Assembly (NCBI GenBank): GCA_964023205.1
Contig: OZ026833.1
Coordinates: forward strand, 44,485,137 to 44,549,136
Direction of reading: 5' to 3'
DNA: 64,000 nucleotides
Source: Lutraria lutraria
Lineage: Eukaryota; Mollusca; Bivalvia; Venerida; Mactridae
Shown here: piece after piece, positions 31,896-44,694 of the stretch
How positions within the stretch are numbered: the first letter of the stretch is position 1
Layout of the letters: each line of letters opens with the position of its first letter
The notes under the pieces: model-generated
The model's database searches: none
What the model was told of the DNA's origin: nothing
What the model saw: the letters and a program-made list of their open reading frames with translations, nothing else
Translations under genes and position numbers: made by a program

Positions 31896-33834
31896 CGCAT
31901 CATTTGTAAAACATACACCATAACAAGGCATAGTGGGGGAAATAAGTCACTCGACGCTTACGCATGCGTAATACGTTTTCATTTTAAACCAACAGCGCTT
32001 CAACGACAGGGTTACAAAATAGGAAATGCGCAATACACGTAATTATGTTGCCTGCCTTTTCGTAGGCTGTGCGGTCAGATACGTGTTCGGATTAAACAGC
32101 AAACAATTATTTGTCAAAGTGACCACAGGAATCAACTCATGCTTAGGCACATATTTGATATCGTCTGAGACAGACCATAATGTCGTAAGTTGTGGAATGA
32201 GATGTCACCAAGAGGTAAGAAGTACAATCGCTTTCTTTTAGCCAAAATCGTATGTATTCATAAGTGGAGCACGAAGCATTCATTCTATTTTGCTTCTTGT
32301 ATTTGTTCTTGAAAAAATGTAAATTTTATCAACCGAAGTTACAAACAGTTGTTACATTGTATTTTGGAATTACACTAGAAAAATAATTGTTATATTTTCG
32401 GTAACTTGGCAGAAAAGGGTAGATACGGCGCAAACGTGTCTGTTCTATGTTTTCTAAACATACCTTACGAACTTTGGAGGTACGATTCGCCCCAAATATT
32501 TTCGTACTTTTGATTTTACTTTTAGAAACTTTTAGGATCATCGCCAAAAATAGGTGCCCGTTGGGATAGGGGCGCTTCACCAATTCATAACGCAAAAAGA
32601 AGAACTCGCTTTTATAGTCACAAAAACAACACAGATAACACGAGATTTTAAAACTTTGCTTTGTCCTCCATTTTATATACTGTCCAATGTGTTGGGAGAA
32701 TTTAGGGAAAGGTGGGGTTGTTTTGTGTGTGTTTTTTTTCCTATGAATCCTTTTTTTCTTCATTGTCTTTAGAAGTAAACTAAACGGTGAACAATTTCTG
32801 ATTACAGTGGTTAGAATCTGCTAATGTCTTTATTGTGCTAATGCACACTTTATCTCGGACCTTGTTACAATGTTCATAACAAATGTACAAATTGGTCCTA
32901 AAACTCCTCCCTACAGACAGGTGGCTATAATACGCGGGATTCAGGCCATTCTTAGGCAGGACACGGGACACAGTGGTGAAACAGAACGAGAGACTCACAT
33001 TTATTGTTAAATGGAAGCGGGACTCACTCCTTTAAATATGGAGGGACGCGGGACTCGGCGGAAAAAGGGACGCGGGACTGGTGGGAAGGGAGTGTGTGTT
33101 ACAACCCCAGACAGAGCTTTAAGTTGACAATTGTTAGAAAATAGACATTTTGTGCATAATTAACTCAGTCACCATGTAGTTAATACGGATACACAACGCC
33201 CAATGCTCTATCTGAAGCCGAAGTGATGTTTATTGTAAAGACCACAGGCACTCTGCTACCGTGATTTTTAAATCCGTGCAGACATTCTTTATTTACTTTA
33301 AACTCATCAAATCTGTCCAAAAAAAGCTTCAAATTTCGCAGCTACAGTGCGTATAAAAGTAAATGTAAATCACTCGCCATCTTTTAAGAATTCAGGAAAA
33401 TGTTTATTGACAACTGAATATTGGATAATTGACAGAATGAACTTGCCATTTTTTTTCCATGACTAAAATTTCATAATCCACGTATTAACTTACCCTAGAA
33501 ATCATCGATTTAAACAATCTATAAAATTTGTAACCGAGAAATTTGATGAATGTTTTTTCAGCCCATCTAAATGTTAAACCTGACCAGGAACGTTAGTCAG
33601 TGTTGTTTGGATGTATAATAGAAACATACATTATTCAGTAGATTTTTTCATACCTCTCGAGTCGTATTTTGAACGACAATTTAGTGATAAATATGTCAAT
33701 TGCTTCATTGGTACACGCATTGAATAATTCATATTTCTTTTATACATGTTTGTTGAACTAGATACTTAAAAATGCTTTATTTCTTTTAAGGTCAATTCAA
33801 TGGAATTTTTTATGTCTTCTCGTACGTAATGATA

Positions 33835-34035
33835 GGGTACTCAGTGGTTAAGTGATTATTAATTCACTAGCACTCACTGCAGTGGGACCGGAGCATCAAA
33901 TTCGCACCAGCTAGCTTACGGAAGATTTGTGGTTCTACCCAGGTATACACCTGTCGTCCTCCTCTGTCGTTGAAGCTGAAAAATCGCTAAATGTCCCTGG
34001 CTGTTAGTGCGACGTTAAGCAACAGAGAACAAGAG
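33835..34035 (+). mobile_element. tRNA-derived SINE, family 2, in intron 1 of copy B
   Basis: The head is TACTCAGTGGTTAAGTGATT (A-box-like), the B box GAGCATCAAATTCGC is degraded, and the 3' part includes GTGGTTCTACCCAGGTA and GTGCGACGTTAAGCAACAGA. It is the same insertion as at 12,525-12,840. Confidence 0.65.
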
Positions 34036-35447
34036 TATGTAATGGTGTTTTAGATAAGAATTATGTTCAGACCTTAAATGAAGGAACAATGGTTTGTCAA
34101 CAGTCCGCCGTGGCTTAATTCTCATAGTTTCGTTCCAGGCAATTTGTAAATCATACGTGTTCGCAACTGATACGTCCACCTGCTCCTTGTACAGCGAATA
34201 CTTGACCAGTAATGTAGCTCCCGACATAACGAAGCTATATTATGTTCGACGAGATGTCGCAGAGAAAAATGGTATGTATGAAAATTAATATCGTTGACGT
34301 AGTTATAAATTACAGTGAAACTTACCTAATCTGACCATGTTCTGGCCAAATAATTTGTTCGGATGAGAGAGGTTTTCATATAAGATTGGTTTTCGGGTGA
34401 TATGGGTTTTCGGATGAGAGGTTCCCGGATGAGCGGTTTTTCGGATTAGGAAGGTTCCACTGTATTATAGTATTTTCATATGAACATAACAATTTGAGAA
34501 TGTCTAAACTGATAACAAGTTGTAACATAAAACGAGGTTAACAATACGTCCTATATGCCGAAGATAACATATAGTGGATCATGCGTTATGTACAGCAAAC
34601 TCATGTCAAATGTGTTGATGTTGCGCGTACAATTTAATAATAGAGAAATGCATTTATGTTGATTTAGCTAATACTTATTCTCTGCATCTCAAATGCACGT
34701 CAATATTAACAATATTAATATAATTATAGCTATGTATATACTAAATACAAAAAGAATACTTCTTCACGTGTTTACTGCAAAACTTTATTCACACTGAAGC
34801 AAGTGGATATTCCAATAACAAATATATAAGTAGGTGTTTTGAGGAGATGTATTTTTTTTTTCCTATAAGAATCCCTTTACTTATCTACATGTATATTGAT
34901 GTTTTTATTGGAATGCTTAAGCGTAAAAAATGTTTGTTTAGAACTGGTTACATACTCATTAAACACAGGGTAGGTAAGTCGAAGCTTTTTTATGGCTCTT
35001 GAAAGCGTATGGAAAAGTTAAAGAAAGTTATTTTTCCCTGCAACCCTAGACTTATTTTTAAAGTTGCGGAACGTTATATACCCACTTTCTTACGTGTTTA
35101 GTTTTCCGCATGCTTTCGAGAGCCAACAATCTAGTAACCAGAAACAAACAATTCTATCTGCACGTCAGCCATTACTATAGTAACTGATGACATTTGAATT
35201 GCTTGTTTTAAAAGTCCCCTCATCATGCAAAGATGTTGAAGATGTGGGACACACGACAGATGGAGAATATTGGCTTTATCCTAAAGCTTGGAGTACAAAC
35301 CTCGGAAGAATAAAAATATACTGCCATGGATTGGGAACAGGAACACCTTCGGAATTTGTATCATGTATTGTTCTATAAGTATTTTTTATCGTACATTATT
35401 TTAGTAACTTCTTACCATAAACAGAAAAGAACAAGAAATAAGATTAT

Positions 35448-35932
35448 TACGGAATCCAGATAGGGATCTCGCGTCTTTTTCCTGTCAAATTACGCTGTAA
35501 AGCATTGCTAAGTCGTCTCGTGAAGCCTAAACATTACGCGGGGTTTTTGTTTTCAAATTGTTTGAATAAAAATCCCACGAGATTCGGCGTTGCATCGGCG
35601 CATCTTTTTTTTCGGAGGGGACTGTTCGATGTTATTATTTCTAAAATTGGCCCGGGTAAAAAGGACTAGAGATTAAAAATGAGAACCTTGCATTCGTTTT
35701 ATCTGTAACAGAGCCACACTCTGCTATTTCTTAACCCAAGTAAAAGGATGCGCTGATTGGAGAATGAAATTTCGCGTCATTTGTTAGGCTTTATGAGACG
35801 AAATAACAATGCTTTACAGAGTAAATTGGCCAGAAAAAGACGCGAGATTGTAACATGAAATATCGCGTATTTTTTCTTGGGCCATTCAAAAGGCGCGGGG
35901 TGAGATCGCTGTGACCCTGTCCGGATTCCGTA
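35448..35932. mobile_element. 485-bp MITE in intron 3 of copy B
   Basis: The imperfect terminal inverted repeats start TACGGAATCCAGATAGGG at the left and end CCCTGTCCGGATTCCGTA at the right. The flanks carry GATTAT at 35,442-35,447 and again at 35,933-35,938, a probable 6-bp target-site duplication. A second inverted pair inside (CTCGCGTCTTTTTC and GAAAAAGACGCGAG, with GTAAAGCATTG and CAATGCTTTAC) makes long foldback arms. Copy A lacks the element. Confidence 0.8.
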
Positions 35933-38164
35933 GATTATAATTCAAGTAAATTCATTTTCAAAAGCATAATAGCTTACAAAATCAATCTGTGTTAATCTAA
36001 ACGAAATGTTACAGGTTTACAGATATAAAACAAATCATCTTTGTTTTTCTATTTAATCATTTATGAATGTATTACAATTTAGCATGATAGTCACAATAAC
36101 TGAATAATCTTTGCCTGTCTGTCTGTGGAAAGCAATGATAATAAGATTTCCTTAGTCACTGCGTTGCGACGTTGATTTGTTATCAGAATTAATCTTTGCA
36201 CGTCCATTACAAATCGATGAATTAATGCACATGTATTTATGCGTTGTTTCCATATTTGGATCGGGTGACACGTGATATACTAGTACATTTGTATATACTG
36301 AATACAAATTGACAAGGACTTACATATTTACACACACACATATGAATACTTGGAATTGATACATTTTCCTTCTCACACTTTATTTTTTTATTGAATATTT
36401 TCAGTAACACCGGGGACAAATGTAATGTTCGAAGCAGGAGCATCCAATGAGAATATAGCAGGCACTTCAATCGTATTCAACAAAGTCAAAATAGATATAA
36501 ACGTAAGTTTAATTAAGAGATGTTGCCAGATCGAGCGCATGTACCCTTTTATTGACTTAACTTTTGTTTAATATACATTGTGTGCCAGGGCTGATGGAAA
36601 CTAGTTCAAAATACAGTGATGATGCTCATGTTATGCCTGTGCAATACATGTACATAGCAAATGTCAGAAATGTGAATTGAGATCGATCGAATGATCAGTC
36701 GGTAGATGGGTAAGTCGGACTTACGGGCGGAAGTACGGACGGGAGTACGGACGGGTGGACTAGGAGTTGATGACGTTTCTTTACATAGAAGCGATTTCAC
36801 GCGACCTTTATCACAATGTTACAACTTTACTCAATATTTTCAGACAATGGTGATCGATACAACTTCAGTGACTTTTGCAAATCCATCCACGCCACATACC
36901 ACTTTGTACGTCTCAACTATCACCTATGGTATGGCCGCTTCATGCTGGCATTCTCCTAATTAAATCCCCGGCACAGCCACAATGGATACAGTTGGAACAG
37001 GATTTATCATAAATCCCAGTGTAAGTGAAAGTATTTTCCATTTTTACAAAAAACCTGATTAAATAAAAAAAATATCATAATTAATGAACATAAAACTTAT
37101 CACTAGGTGTTTTTTTGTGTGAATTAAACATGTTTGCTTTTTCTTCGTCACTTGAAGTATATATGTATAGTGAGCTTAAAATTGTGATCGCCTAGCGTCC
37201 ATCGTGCGTTGTGCGACCTGAAGTGGCGTCCATATTTACTTTAAACAACATCTCCTCCTACATCACTATACCAATTACAACCCAACTTTGCTGGAATGCT
37301 CCTTGGGTGATCCCCATTTAAAGTTAATAAAAATAAATTTCATTAAAAACTCAGGTTGCCATGCAACCAATAGGAAACACTTTAAAGATCTTCTTATTCA
37401 AAACTACATTTAACCACATTCTATCCGCAAGCTACTGCCAAGCTGCCCCACATATTTCAGAGGTGGATGACAATTTAACATAGGATGTTACATATTCAAT
37501 CAGGTTTGTTACCGTCAGAATCTGTTTCATCCAGAATTAAACGAGAATGAAATTGAGATTTGAGCTCAGAGACAGTTTTCAAATTTATAACCTCGGTGCC
37601 ATATCAGCTGTTTAAATAAAATACGAGGTTCAACTGCGAAAAATTCCAAACCATTTTCTTACATTTTTGGCCTCTCTTAACAAAATTTGACTTGTATTTA
37701 CAAATCTGTAATATTTCAATGCAATTGATCTTATTTCAGTCATTGTGGCATGCTAGTCGTGGAACTATGATATCATTTACTAAGGATGGTACGAAAATCG
37801 TTGTAGCCTGTGTAGGTGCCTGTAGTGTTTGTGTACCTTCCGGGGCCATTATTTTGCAATCGAACCCATCCGAAGGTGAGCACAGACTTTTCATCTAATC
37901 CTATAATCAAGTATATGTATCTAGAATTATATTATCTGCAACTTCTGTCAATGTAACATAGCTTAGACGTAAAAATTCTGGTATATGAATATTTACAATT
38001 ATAAAATTTAATACGTCTTCAAACAACAACAATAGGGAAAAAGATAAAACAAACTATAGCAGCAATAGCAACAGCTACCACGTCAACATCAATGGCAGCA
38101 ATAGCATCATCAGGAACAACCACATTATCACAACAATACCAGCTATAGCGTGTATAACACCGAC

Positions 38165-40095
38165 ACAACAAAAGTAAAAATAGCAGCAACAGAAACCACC
38201 ATCACCATCACAACAACAAAAGTAAAAATAGAAGCAACAGAAACCACCATCACCATCACAACAACAAAAGTAACATAGCAGCAACAGAAACCACCATCAC
38301 CACCACAACAACAAAAGTAAAAATAGCAGCAACAGAAACCACCATCACCACCACAACAACAAAAGTAAAAATAGCAGCAACAGAAACCACCATCACCATC
38401 ACAACAACAAAAGTAAAAATAGCAGCTTCAGAAACCACCATCACCATCACAACAACAAAAGTAAAAATAGCAGCAACAGAAACCACCATCACCACCACAA
38501 CAACAAAAGTAACATAGCAGCAACAGAAACCACCATCACCACCACAACAACAAAAGTAAAAATAGCAGCAACAGAAACCACCATCACCACCACAACAACA
38601 AAAGTAAAAATAGAAGCAACAGAAACCACCATCACCACCACAACAACAAAAGTAAAAATAGCAGCAACAGAAACCACCATCACCACCACAACAACAAAAG
38701 TAAAAATAGAAGCAACAGAAACCACCATCACCACCACAACAACAAAAGTAAAAATAGCAGCAACAGAAACCACCATCACCATCACAACAACAAAAGTAAA
38801 AATAGAAGCAACAGAAACCACCATCACCATCACAACAACAAAAGTAAAAATAGCAGCAACAAAAACCACCATCACCATCACAACAACAAAAGTAAAAATA
38901 GCAGCAACAGAAACCACCATCACCACCACAACAACAAAAGTAACATAGCAGCAACAGAAACCACCATCACCACCACAACAACAAAAGTAACATAGCAGCA
39001 ACAGAAACCACCATCACCATCACAACAACAAAAGTAAAAATAGCAGCAACAGAAACCACCATCACCACCACAACAACAAAAGTAAAAATAGAAGCAACAG
39101 AAACCACCATCACCACCACAACAACAAAAGTAAAAATAGAAGCAACAGAAACCACCATCACCACCACAACAACAAAAGTAAAAATAGAAGCAACAGAAAC
39201 CACCATCACCACCACAACAACAAAAGTAAAAATAGCAGCAACAGAAACCACCATCACCATCACAACAACAAAAGTAAAAATAGAAGCAACAGAAACCACC
39301 ATCACCACCACAACAACAAAAGTAAAAATAGCAGCAACAGAAACCACCATCACCATCACAACAACAAAAGTAAAAATAGCAGCAACAGAAACCACCATCA
39401 CCACCACAACAACAAAAGTAACATAGCAGCAACAGAAACCACCATCACCATCACAACAACAAAAGTAAAAATAGAAGCAACAGAAACCACCATCACCATC
39501 ACAACAACAAAAGTAAAAATAGCAGCAACAGAAACCACCATCACCACCACAACAACAAAAGTAACATAGCAGCAACAGAAACCACCATCACCACCACAAC
39601 AACAAAAGTAATATAGCAGCAACAGAAACCACCATCACCATCACAACAACAAAAGTAAAAATAGCAGCAACAGAAACCACCATCACCACCACAACAACAA
39701 AAGTAAAAATAGCAGCAACAGAAACCACCATCACCACCACAACAACAAAAGTAAAAATAGCAGCAACAGAAACCACCATCACCACCACAACAACAAAAGT
39801 AAAAATAGCAGCAACAGAAACCACCATCACCACCACAACAACAAAAGTAACATAGCAGCAACCGAAACCACCATCACCATCACAACAACAAAAGTAACAA
39901 TAGCAGCAACAGAAACCACCATCACCACCACAACAACAAAAGTAACAATAGCAGCAACGGAAACCACCATCACCACCACAACAACAAAAGTAACAATAGC
40001 AGCAACAGAAACCACCATCACCACCACAACAACAAAAGTAAAAAATAGCAGCAACAGAAACCACCATCACCACCACAGCAACAAAAGTAACAATA
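38165..40095 (+). repeat. 48-bp minisatellite coding for a Thr-rich repeat, about 40 units
   Basis: On the plus strand the unit reads TTTKVKIAATETTITT in the same frame as the flanking Thr-rich linker of the PAN-GON gene. Eight units (about 38,270, 38,514, 38,944, 38,990, 39,420, 39,562, 39,609, 39,847) are 47 bp long and put a TAG in that frame. After 39,860 all units are open in frame. The equivalent region of copy A (16,081-16,360) is only about 280 bp and not arrayed. The minus-strand CCCGGDGGF-type ORFs are antisense shadows. Confidence 0.9.
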
Positions 40096-40399
40096 GCAGC
40101 AACAGAAATAACAATGGATACAACAGAATCCACTATGACCACCACAGCAACAGCAACTTATATTTCCAACACTCGATCCATCTATAGCACCTCGATTGTG
40201 CTGGATAAATACTTTATCGTACAAAATAGTGAACGGGTAGTCGCAATGGCTCTTATTATCAACGAGTACACAGACTTTTATTTTGGCAAGCCTATTCGAG
40301 AAGCAATCATTAATTTAAAATGTGAAATCGATTAAATATAAAGGAATTTTTTTCCTTTCAGCACTCAATCTGAACGAGGCGACACTGCTATGTGAGTGA
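40096..40399 (+). CDS. C-terminal tail region of PAN-GON copy B (probably non-functional)
   Basis: The Thr-rich frame continues out of the minisatellite (MDTTESTMTTTATATYIS) into STSIVLDKYF and SERVVAMALIINEYT (40,186-40,272). The donor seen in copy A (GGTAATC) is not present here, where the sequence is ACAGACTT. A last exon at 40,362-40,399, after acceptor TTTTTTTCCTTTCAG, reads LNLNEATLLCE then TGA. It matches copy A's last exon, with synonymous changes at ACA-CTG/TTG, CTA/TTA and TGT/TGC. Confidence 0.45.
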
Positions 40400-41154
40400 T
40401 TATATGCTAAAGGTTGCAAGCGACGGGGTGTAAACATGGGCGGTATCTAGAGAAAGCTTCGAAACTGCCTCTAATTCATTTCAAAGATGCTCCTAGAAAT
40501 TTGCCTACTACATCTTTAGCAACATGTTGATGCCATAAATGATTCCACGGCAATATAACAGGCGATGGAAATGTGCCACCAAGCAAGTCCTTACAATAGC
40601 CCCGCCTTTTCCGAAACCTCCCCAGTCCTAACAGTAAGACATAAACGTTCTAGAAAAGAAGATTTTAAGTATATTTATTTTTTACAATTTCCTATGAGGC
40701 AATGGAAACAAAGTATTTATCATAATCATATTACCATTAACAATTTGAAATTAAATTTGATGGTTATTCGGTAAAACCCCGTGAAAAGGGTCCCCGTTAC
40801 TTCAGAGAATTTTGTGTACATGTATTTCTGTGCGAGACTGATGGAGACTGTTTGAAACAAACGGAGTGTGACCATCAGCTTTAGTTCATGTAACGTAAAT
40901 ATATTAATAGCGATTATCAGCGAAATCATCTGCTTTTGAATTGACCTAAAATTGGCTCAAAAATTCAAATACAAGGGCAGATAACTAAAAAAACAATCGT
41001 CAACCGCCAATTTATTTACCTTTGAAATGCTATCATATGATATGATCGTGCAAAAAAAGCATGAAAGAGTTTTTATTTTCCTTATAATAATTATATTATG
41101 TCTATGTGCAAAAAAACTGGAAACTGTGGCAAACGTCTTTAATTCAGAATAATT

Positions 41155-41185
41155 ATGACGTCGACGTCATTCACTGATGACGTCA
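41155..41185. promoter_or_regulatory. CRE/ATF palindrome cluster
   Basis: A perfect 16-bp palindrome ATGACGTCGACGTCAT (41,155-41,170) is followed by a consensus TGACGTCA (41,178-41,185). It lies 0.8 kb after the copy B tail. The nearest gene that could use it is unclear. Confidence 0.35.
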
Positions 41186-41704
41186 AGTAGATATCTTGTT
41201 TACTGATTATTACTCAAATAGCACCATAAGTACATATGCAATAAATTGATTAACAAATTGCTAACTGTCTAAAAGCGTTTTAATGCAAAAAGAGAATTCA
41301 AGACAACATTTGATCAATATTAACAGGATGATTTTTTATCAAACGTAGTCTAAATTAATATGTGATTATTTTGTGTATGCTTTTTTAATGGGTTTATACT
41401 GTGTTTTAATGATTTTTTAATTATAGTGATTCAAAGTGATTGCATATTCTGCTATAGACATTAAATTCTACATATTTAGTCATGAGTTTTCTTTCTTTGA
41501 AAGATAGGACTTATGTTAGTGACGGTGCTTCTTTAGGGGAGTTTCGGTAATTGTGCTTCGTGACAAAACCAGTCATTTATGACACGGACATAAAAAATCG
41601 ATTCTGACCTCGTCAAGTCAAATTTTATTGCAAAACACGTCCTCCGATCCATAATGCAAATGTGATGCCAAACAGACAAACATGTATATTTTTTGTATAC
41701 TTTA

Positions 41705-41880
41705 TATATACAGTAAAAACCATGAAAACCGGACTCCCGGAAAACTGAAATTCCCTGAAAATTGGACGATTTTTCAAGTTCCATATTTTTCGAAATATAT
41801 CAAAAAGTCTCTGAAAGAAAACCGGACATTTTAACCTGTCCGGAACGGGTTCGGTTTTCAGGGGTTTAATTGTATATATG
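41705..41880 (+). repeat. Dispersed CCGGACTC element, single copy
   Basis: It matches 2,165-2,340: CAGTAAAAACCATGAAAACC at the left, ACCTGTCCGGAACGGGTT inside, and a TTTAATTGTATATA end. The CAGT/ATTG inverted ends are clearer here than at 2.2 kb. Confidence 0.6.
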
Positions 41881-42209
41881 AACATCAATTTTATATATAA
41901 TATGTTATACAAACATAGCTCACAAATTTAGAAGTCGTAACGCACTATATAATACTTTCAAAGCAGAACATTATATCAATAGAGGATGTGAATTAGAATA
42001 CAAGTGTTATAAAAATCTCATCGTTTCAATAACACTCGAGATCAGTGGGGTTCTTTTTTACAAAATCACGTAGCCTACCCACCTACGGATCTCGAATTCG
42101 TAATTTTGGAGGCTGCGTACTGTACAAATGTTCTGTAATTATTTGGTTAAAGGCATTGGTCCTCAACTGGTGTTCATTCATGTAGATAACTTAGCAGTTA
42201 CACTCAAAC

Positions 42210-42380
42210 ATGTGTAAGCAGTCACCTCTGAATAAGGATCATCCTGTGAATAAAGGTCTTTCTTTCAAAAACTATCATTGAGTATTCAGAAAAAATTACC
42301 TCCAAATAAGGCCATCTGTCAATAAAGGCCACATTATGTCATTCCCAAGGGTGGCCTTTGTTCACAGGTTAAACTGTACT
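42210..42380 (-). repeat. Dispersed AATAAAGGTCACC element
   Basis: It contains CACCTCTGAATAAGGATCATC, TCTGTCAATAAAGGCCACAT and the end TTCACAGGTTAAACTGTAC. It corresponds in place to 2,740-2,910. Confidence 0.6.
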
Positions 42381-43184
42381 TGTGGTGAACAGTGTTAGAC
42401 AGAAGAATGATTTTTGCTAAACACCCGCAGGTATAAAATAGAGAATACATTGTACATGGTTGGTGCCGCCGGAGATGGAGATTATTAAATTGATAAACTA
42501 GTTCCTGTTCCATGTGGCAGATTTGTAAGTCTATGTAAATTCAGTTTCCATGAATTCTTTCAGTATTTCTATTATTAAGAAAAGTATTGCGAACGTTCTG
42601 AAAACAACTCGACGAATAATGCAAAAGCATACATCGACATTAGTTTTAATGATAACAAATTGAACCTCTATAAAATGCTTGAAATGTCGATAATTCGAAC
42701 TGAAAGATACTTAATAATGTCTTTGAATTAATTCTGCAGGGACTTTTGAAATATACTCTGGTCTTGATAACCTGCATATTAATGCATGTTCAATTTATGG
42801 AAAACAATTCAATTTAATAGAAATCGAGTGATGTTTCAGTTGAGTCACATTCCAAATAGACAGATTATGACTTCAGAACCGACAGGAAAACAACAAATGA
42901 TTTCACATTATATATGTACATAATCCTTCAACCATAATACATTTTAGTGTCACATTGTTTTTATTAATTCCTTTCTATGTATTTATTCATAAACAACACA
43001 CCATGTTTGTGAACTCAAAGAGACTATTAAATCTCAGTTATCACAAATGACTTGTTTAATATTAATACTTTCACTGAATCGCTCATTTAATAATACATGA
43101 ATCTCACTATTGACTAACTGCCCAACATTGTTGATAATTAGAATGCAGATCGATAGTAGAACAGAACATATCTTTTATTCATTC

Positions 43185-44440
43185 AATACAGGTACAAAAC
43201 ATGCAAATATGAGGTTTTTACAATAGAAAACAAATAAATAAACGAGGCTGTAGAATTTGGACATACTGAAAAATATACATTTGTCAAAGCATATCGAAAT
43301 AATAATTAACAATTTCAGCATATAAAAGAGTTACATTCTCACTTTTTGGATTATACACTTTACAAATTTACATAACCAATTTAATTCTAACTTATTTTTT
43401 ATGCACATTAGATTTTCCAGTTTAAACATATTTGGTCGACGGTAATAAATGGGTTTCAAAAATCGTTTTCTTTCATCATTAAATTGAGAATATTCAAATA
43501 AATTATGGAACTCGTCGCCAATTTTATCTTGACATGAGTTACATAATCTTTGATTTATTGGTGTTCTTACCCAGCTTCCTGTTTCTATTGGTAATCTATG
43601 GTTTCTGGTTCTAAATTTAATAAAATATTACGGAAGTGGACTTTCTACGTATGTTAAGAAGCGCTCAGTACCAAATGTCCTTTTGAATACTTTGTAAAAC
43701 ATACTGTTACTTGAATTATCAATTTTGGAATAGCAGTCATTCAGAAATAGGTCTTTTAATTTTTGTTTTACATCAAGTCTTAGCCATTTAGAATTTGTGA
43801 GGATATTGTTATACCACACATTTACAAAACCGCATTTTATCAAAATAGATTTAACATTAAATATCCATGGAATTTTCTTTTTAAATGTGGCGTCATTAAG
43901 TAGTATTGTTTGTTTATAAACAAGCGTATATATTTTATTGGTAATTCCGTCATTTGTGCAAAGTTTCGACCAAAACGATATAACTCATTATATTTTGCAC
44001 TTCCCTGTCTCTGAGGTTTATTTATGTCACAGTGTAAAAACAAACACAAAGGTATGATTGACTATGTCTGACATTTAACCAATGGCAGACGTTTTAATAT
44101 ATAAAAAGTACAAGTGGAGTACAGGTGTGACATAAAGTTGGACAAAACGATATAACTCTTTCTTCGAAATCAAGTGACAAAGGCATACAACCAGTTTCAC
44201 CGTAAACGAAATAATTAGGAGTTGATCTATTTAACTTTAATACATGTTATAATTGTAATTGTACCCGTTCTAATATATCTAGATTGCCAAATCCGCAATT
44301 TTCTGCTCCATAGAGTAAAATTGATTTGATGGTTTTATTAAATAACTCGATTTGTAGATCAATTGGAAGGTTAAGACGATTTGAATTCTTTATAAGACTA
44401 TACATTGCTCTGGTACCTTGTTTTGTTATATGTTTTTACA
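43185..44440 (-). mobile_element. LINE C-terminal remnant
   Basis: On the minus strand, frames in order read SILLYGAENCGFGNLDILER and STPNYFVYGETG (44,330-44,180), then a frameshifted middle (44,049-43,628 with NILTNSKWLRLDVKQKLKDL). Then come RNHRLPIETGSWVRTP and LCNSCQDKIGDEFHNLFEYS (the CxxC...H motif), and RRPNMFKLENLMCIKNKLEL. This is the standard tail of a non-LTR retrotransposon ORF2, from a family similar to but distinct from the 23.3-25.8 kb element. The reverse transcriptase core is missing. Confidence 0.85.
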
Positions 44441-44694
44441 GCCGAACCTTTCTACTCCGAACTTGTTTGGACTGACAAAAATGTTTCTTCATCACGGAAA
44501 TACAGAAGAGCACAGTTCAGCGAATTCCTTCAGGATCCGAATAATTGATTTTGTTATATTCATATTATTATAAATATTCAATGAAGGTTTTTTTAAGAAT
44601 GATCTATATTTACAGGGTGGCCCTTATTCGTAGGTTACCACTAACACGGGTTTAACTGCATACTAATATTTCACTCAATCCATATCAAAGAAAT

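Larger units (their letters stand above)
32026..37875 (+). pseudogene. PAN/Apple plus GON domain gene, copy B, with premature stop
   Basis: Exons equal in length to copy A: 32026-32214, 34139-34271, 35215-35364, 36405-36502, 36844-37020, 37740-37875. All splice sites are kept and exons 1-4 are open and nearly identical in protein to copy A (SCKDVEDVGHTTDGEYWLYP is unchanged). Exon 5 has an in-frame TAA at 36,961-36,963, after CWHSPN, where copy A reads on through TNIPG. Exon 6 remains open (GTMISFTKDGT, CVGACSVCVPSG). The stop removes the last third of the GON domain. It could be a recent pseudogene, an allele or a sequencing error. The start codon is 2 kb from the TATA-like run because of the foldback insertion. 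Confidence 0.8.

Noticed and set aside
38075..40224. Overlapping minus-strand ORFs rich in Cys, Gly, Asp and Phe (up to 232 residues)
   Set aside because: They are antisense readings of the 48-bp minisatellite. The plus-strand Thr-rich frame agrees with the flanking gene; the minus frames have no flanking support.
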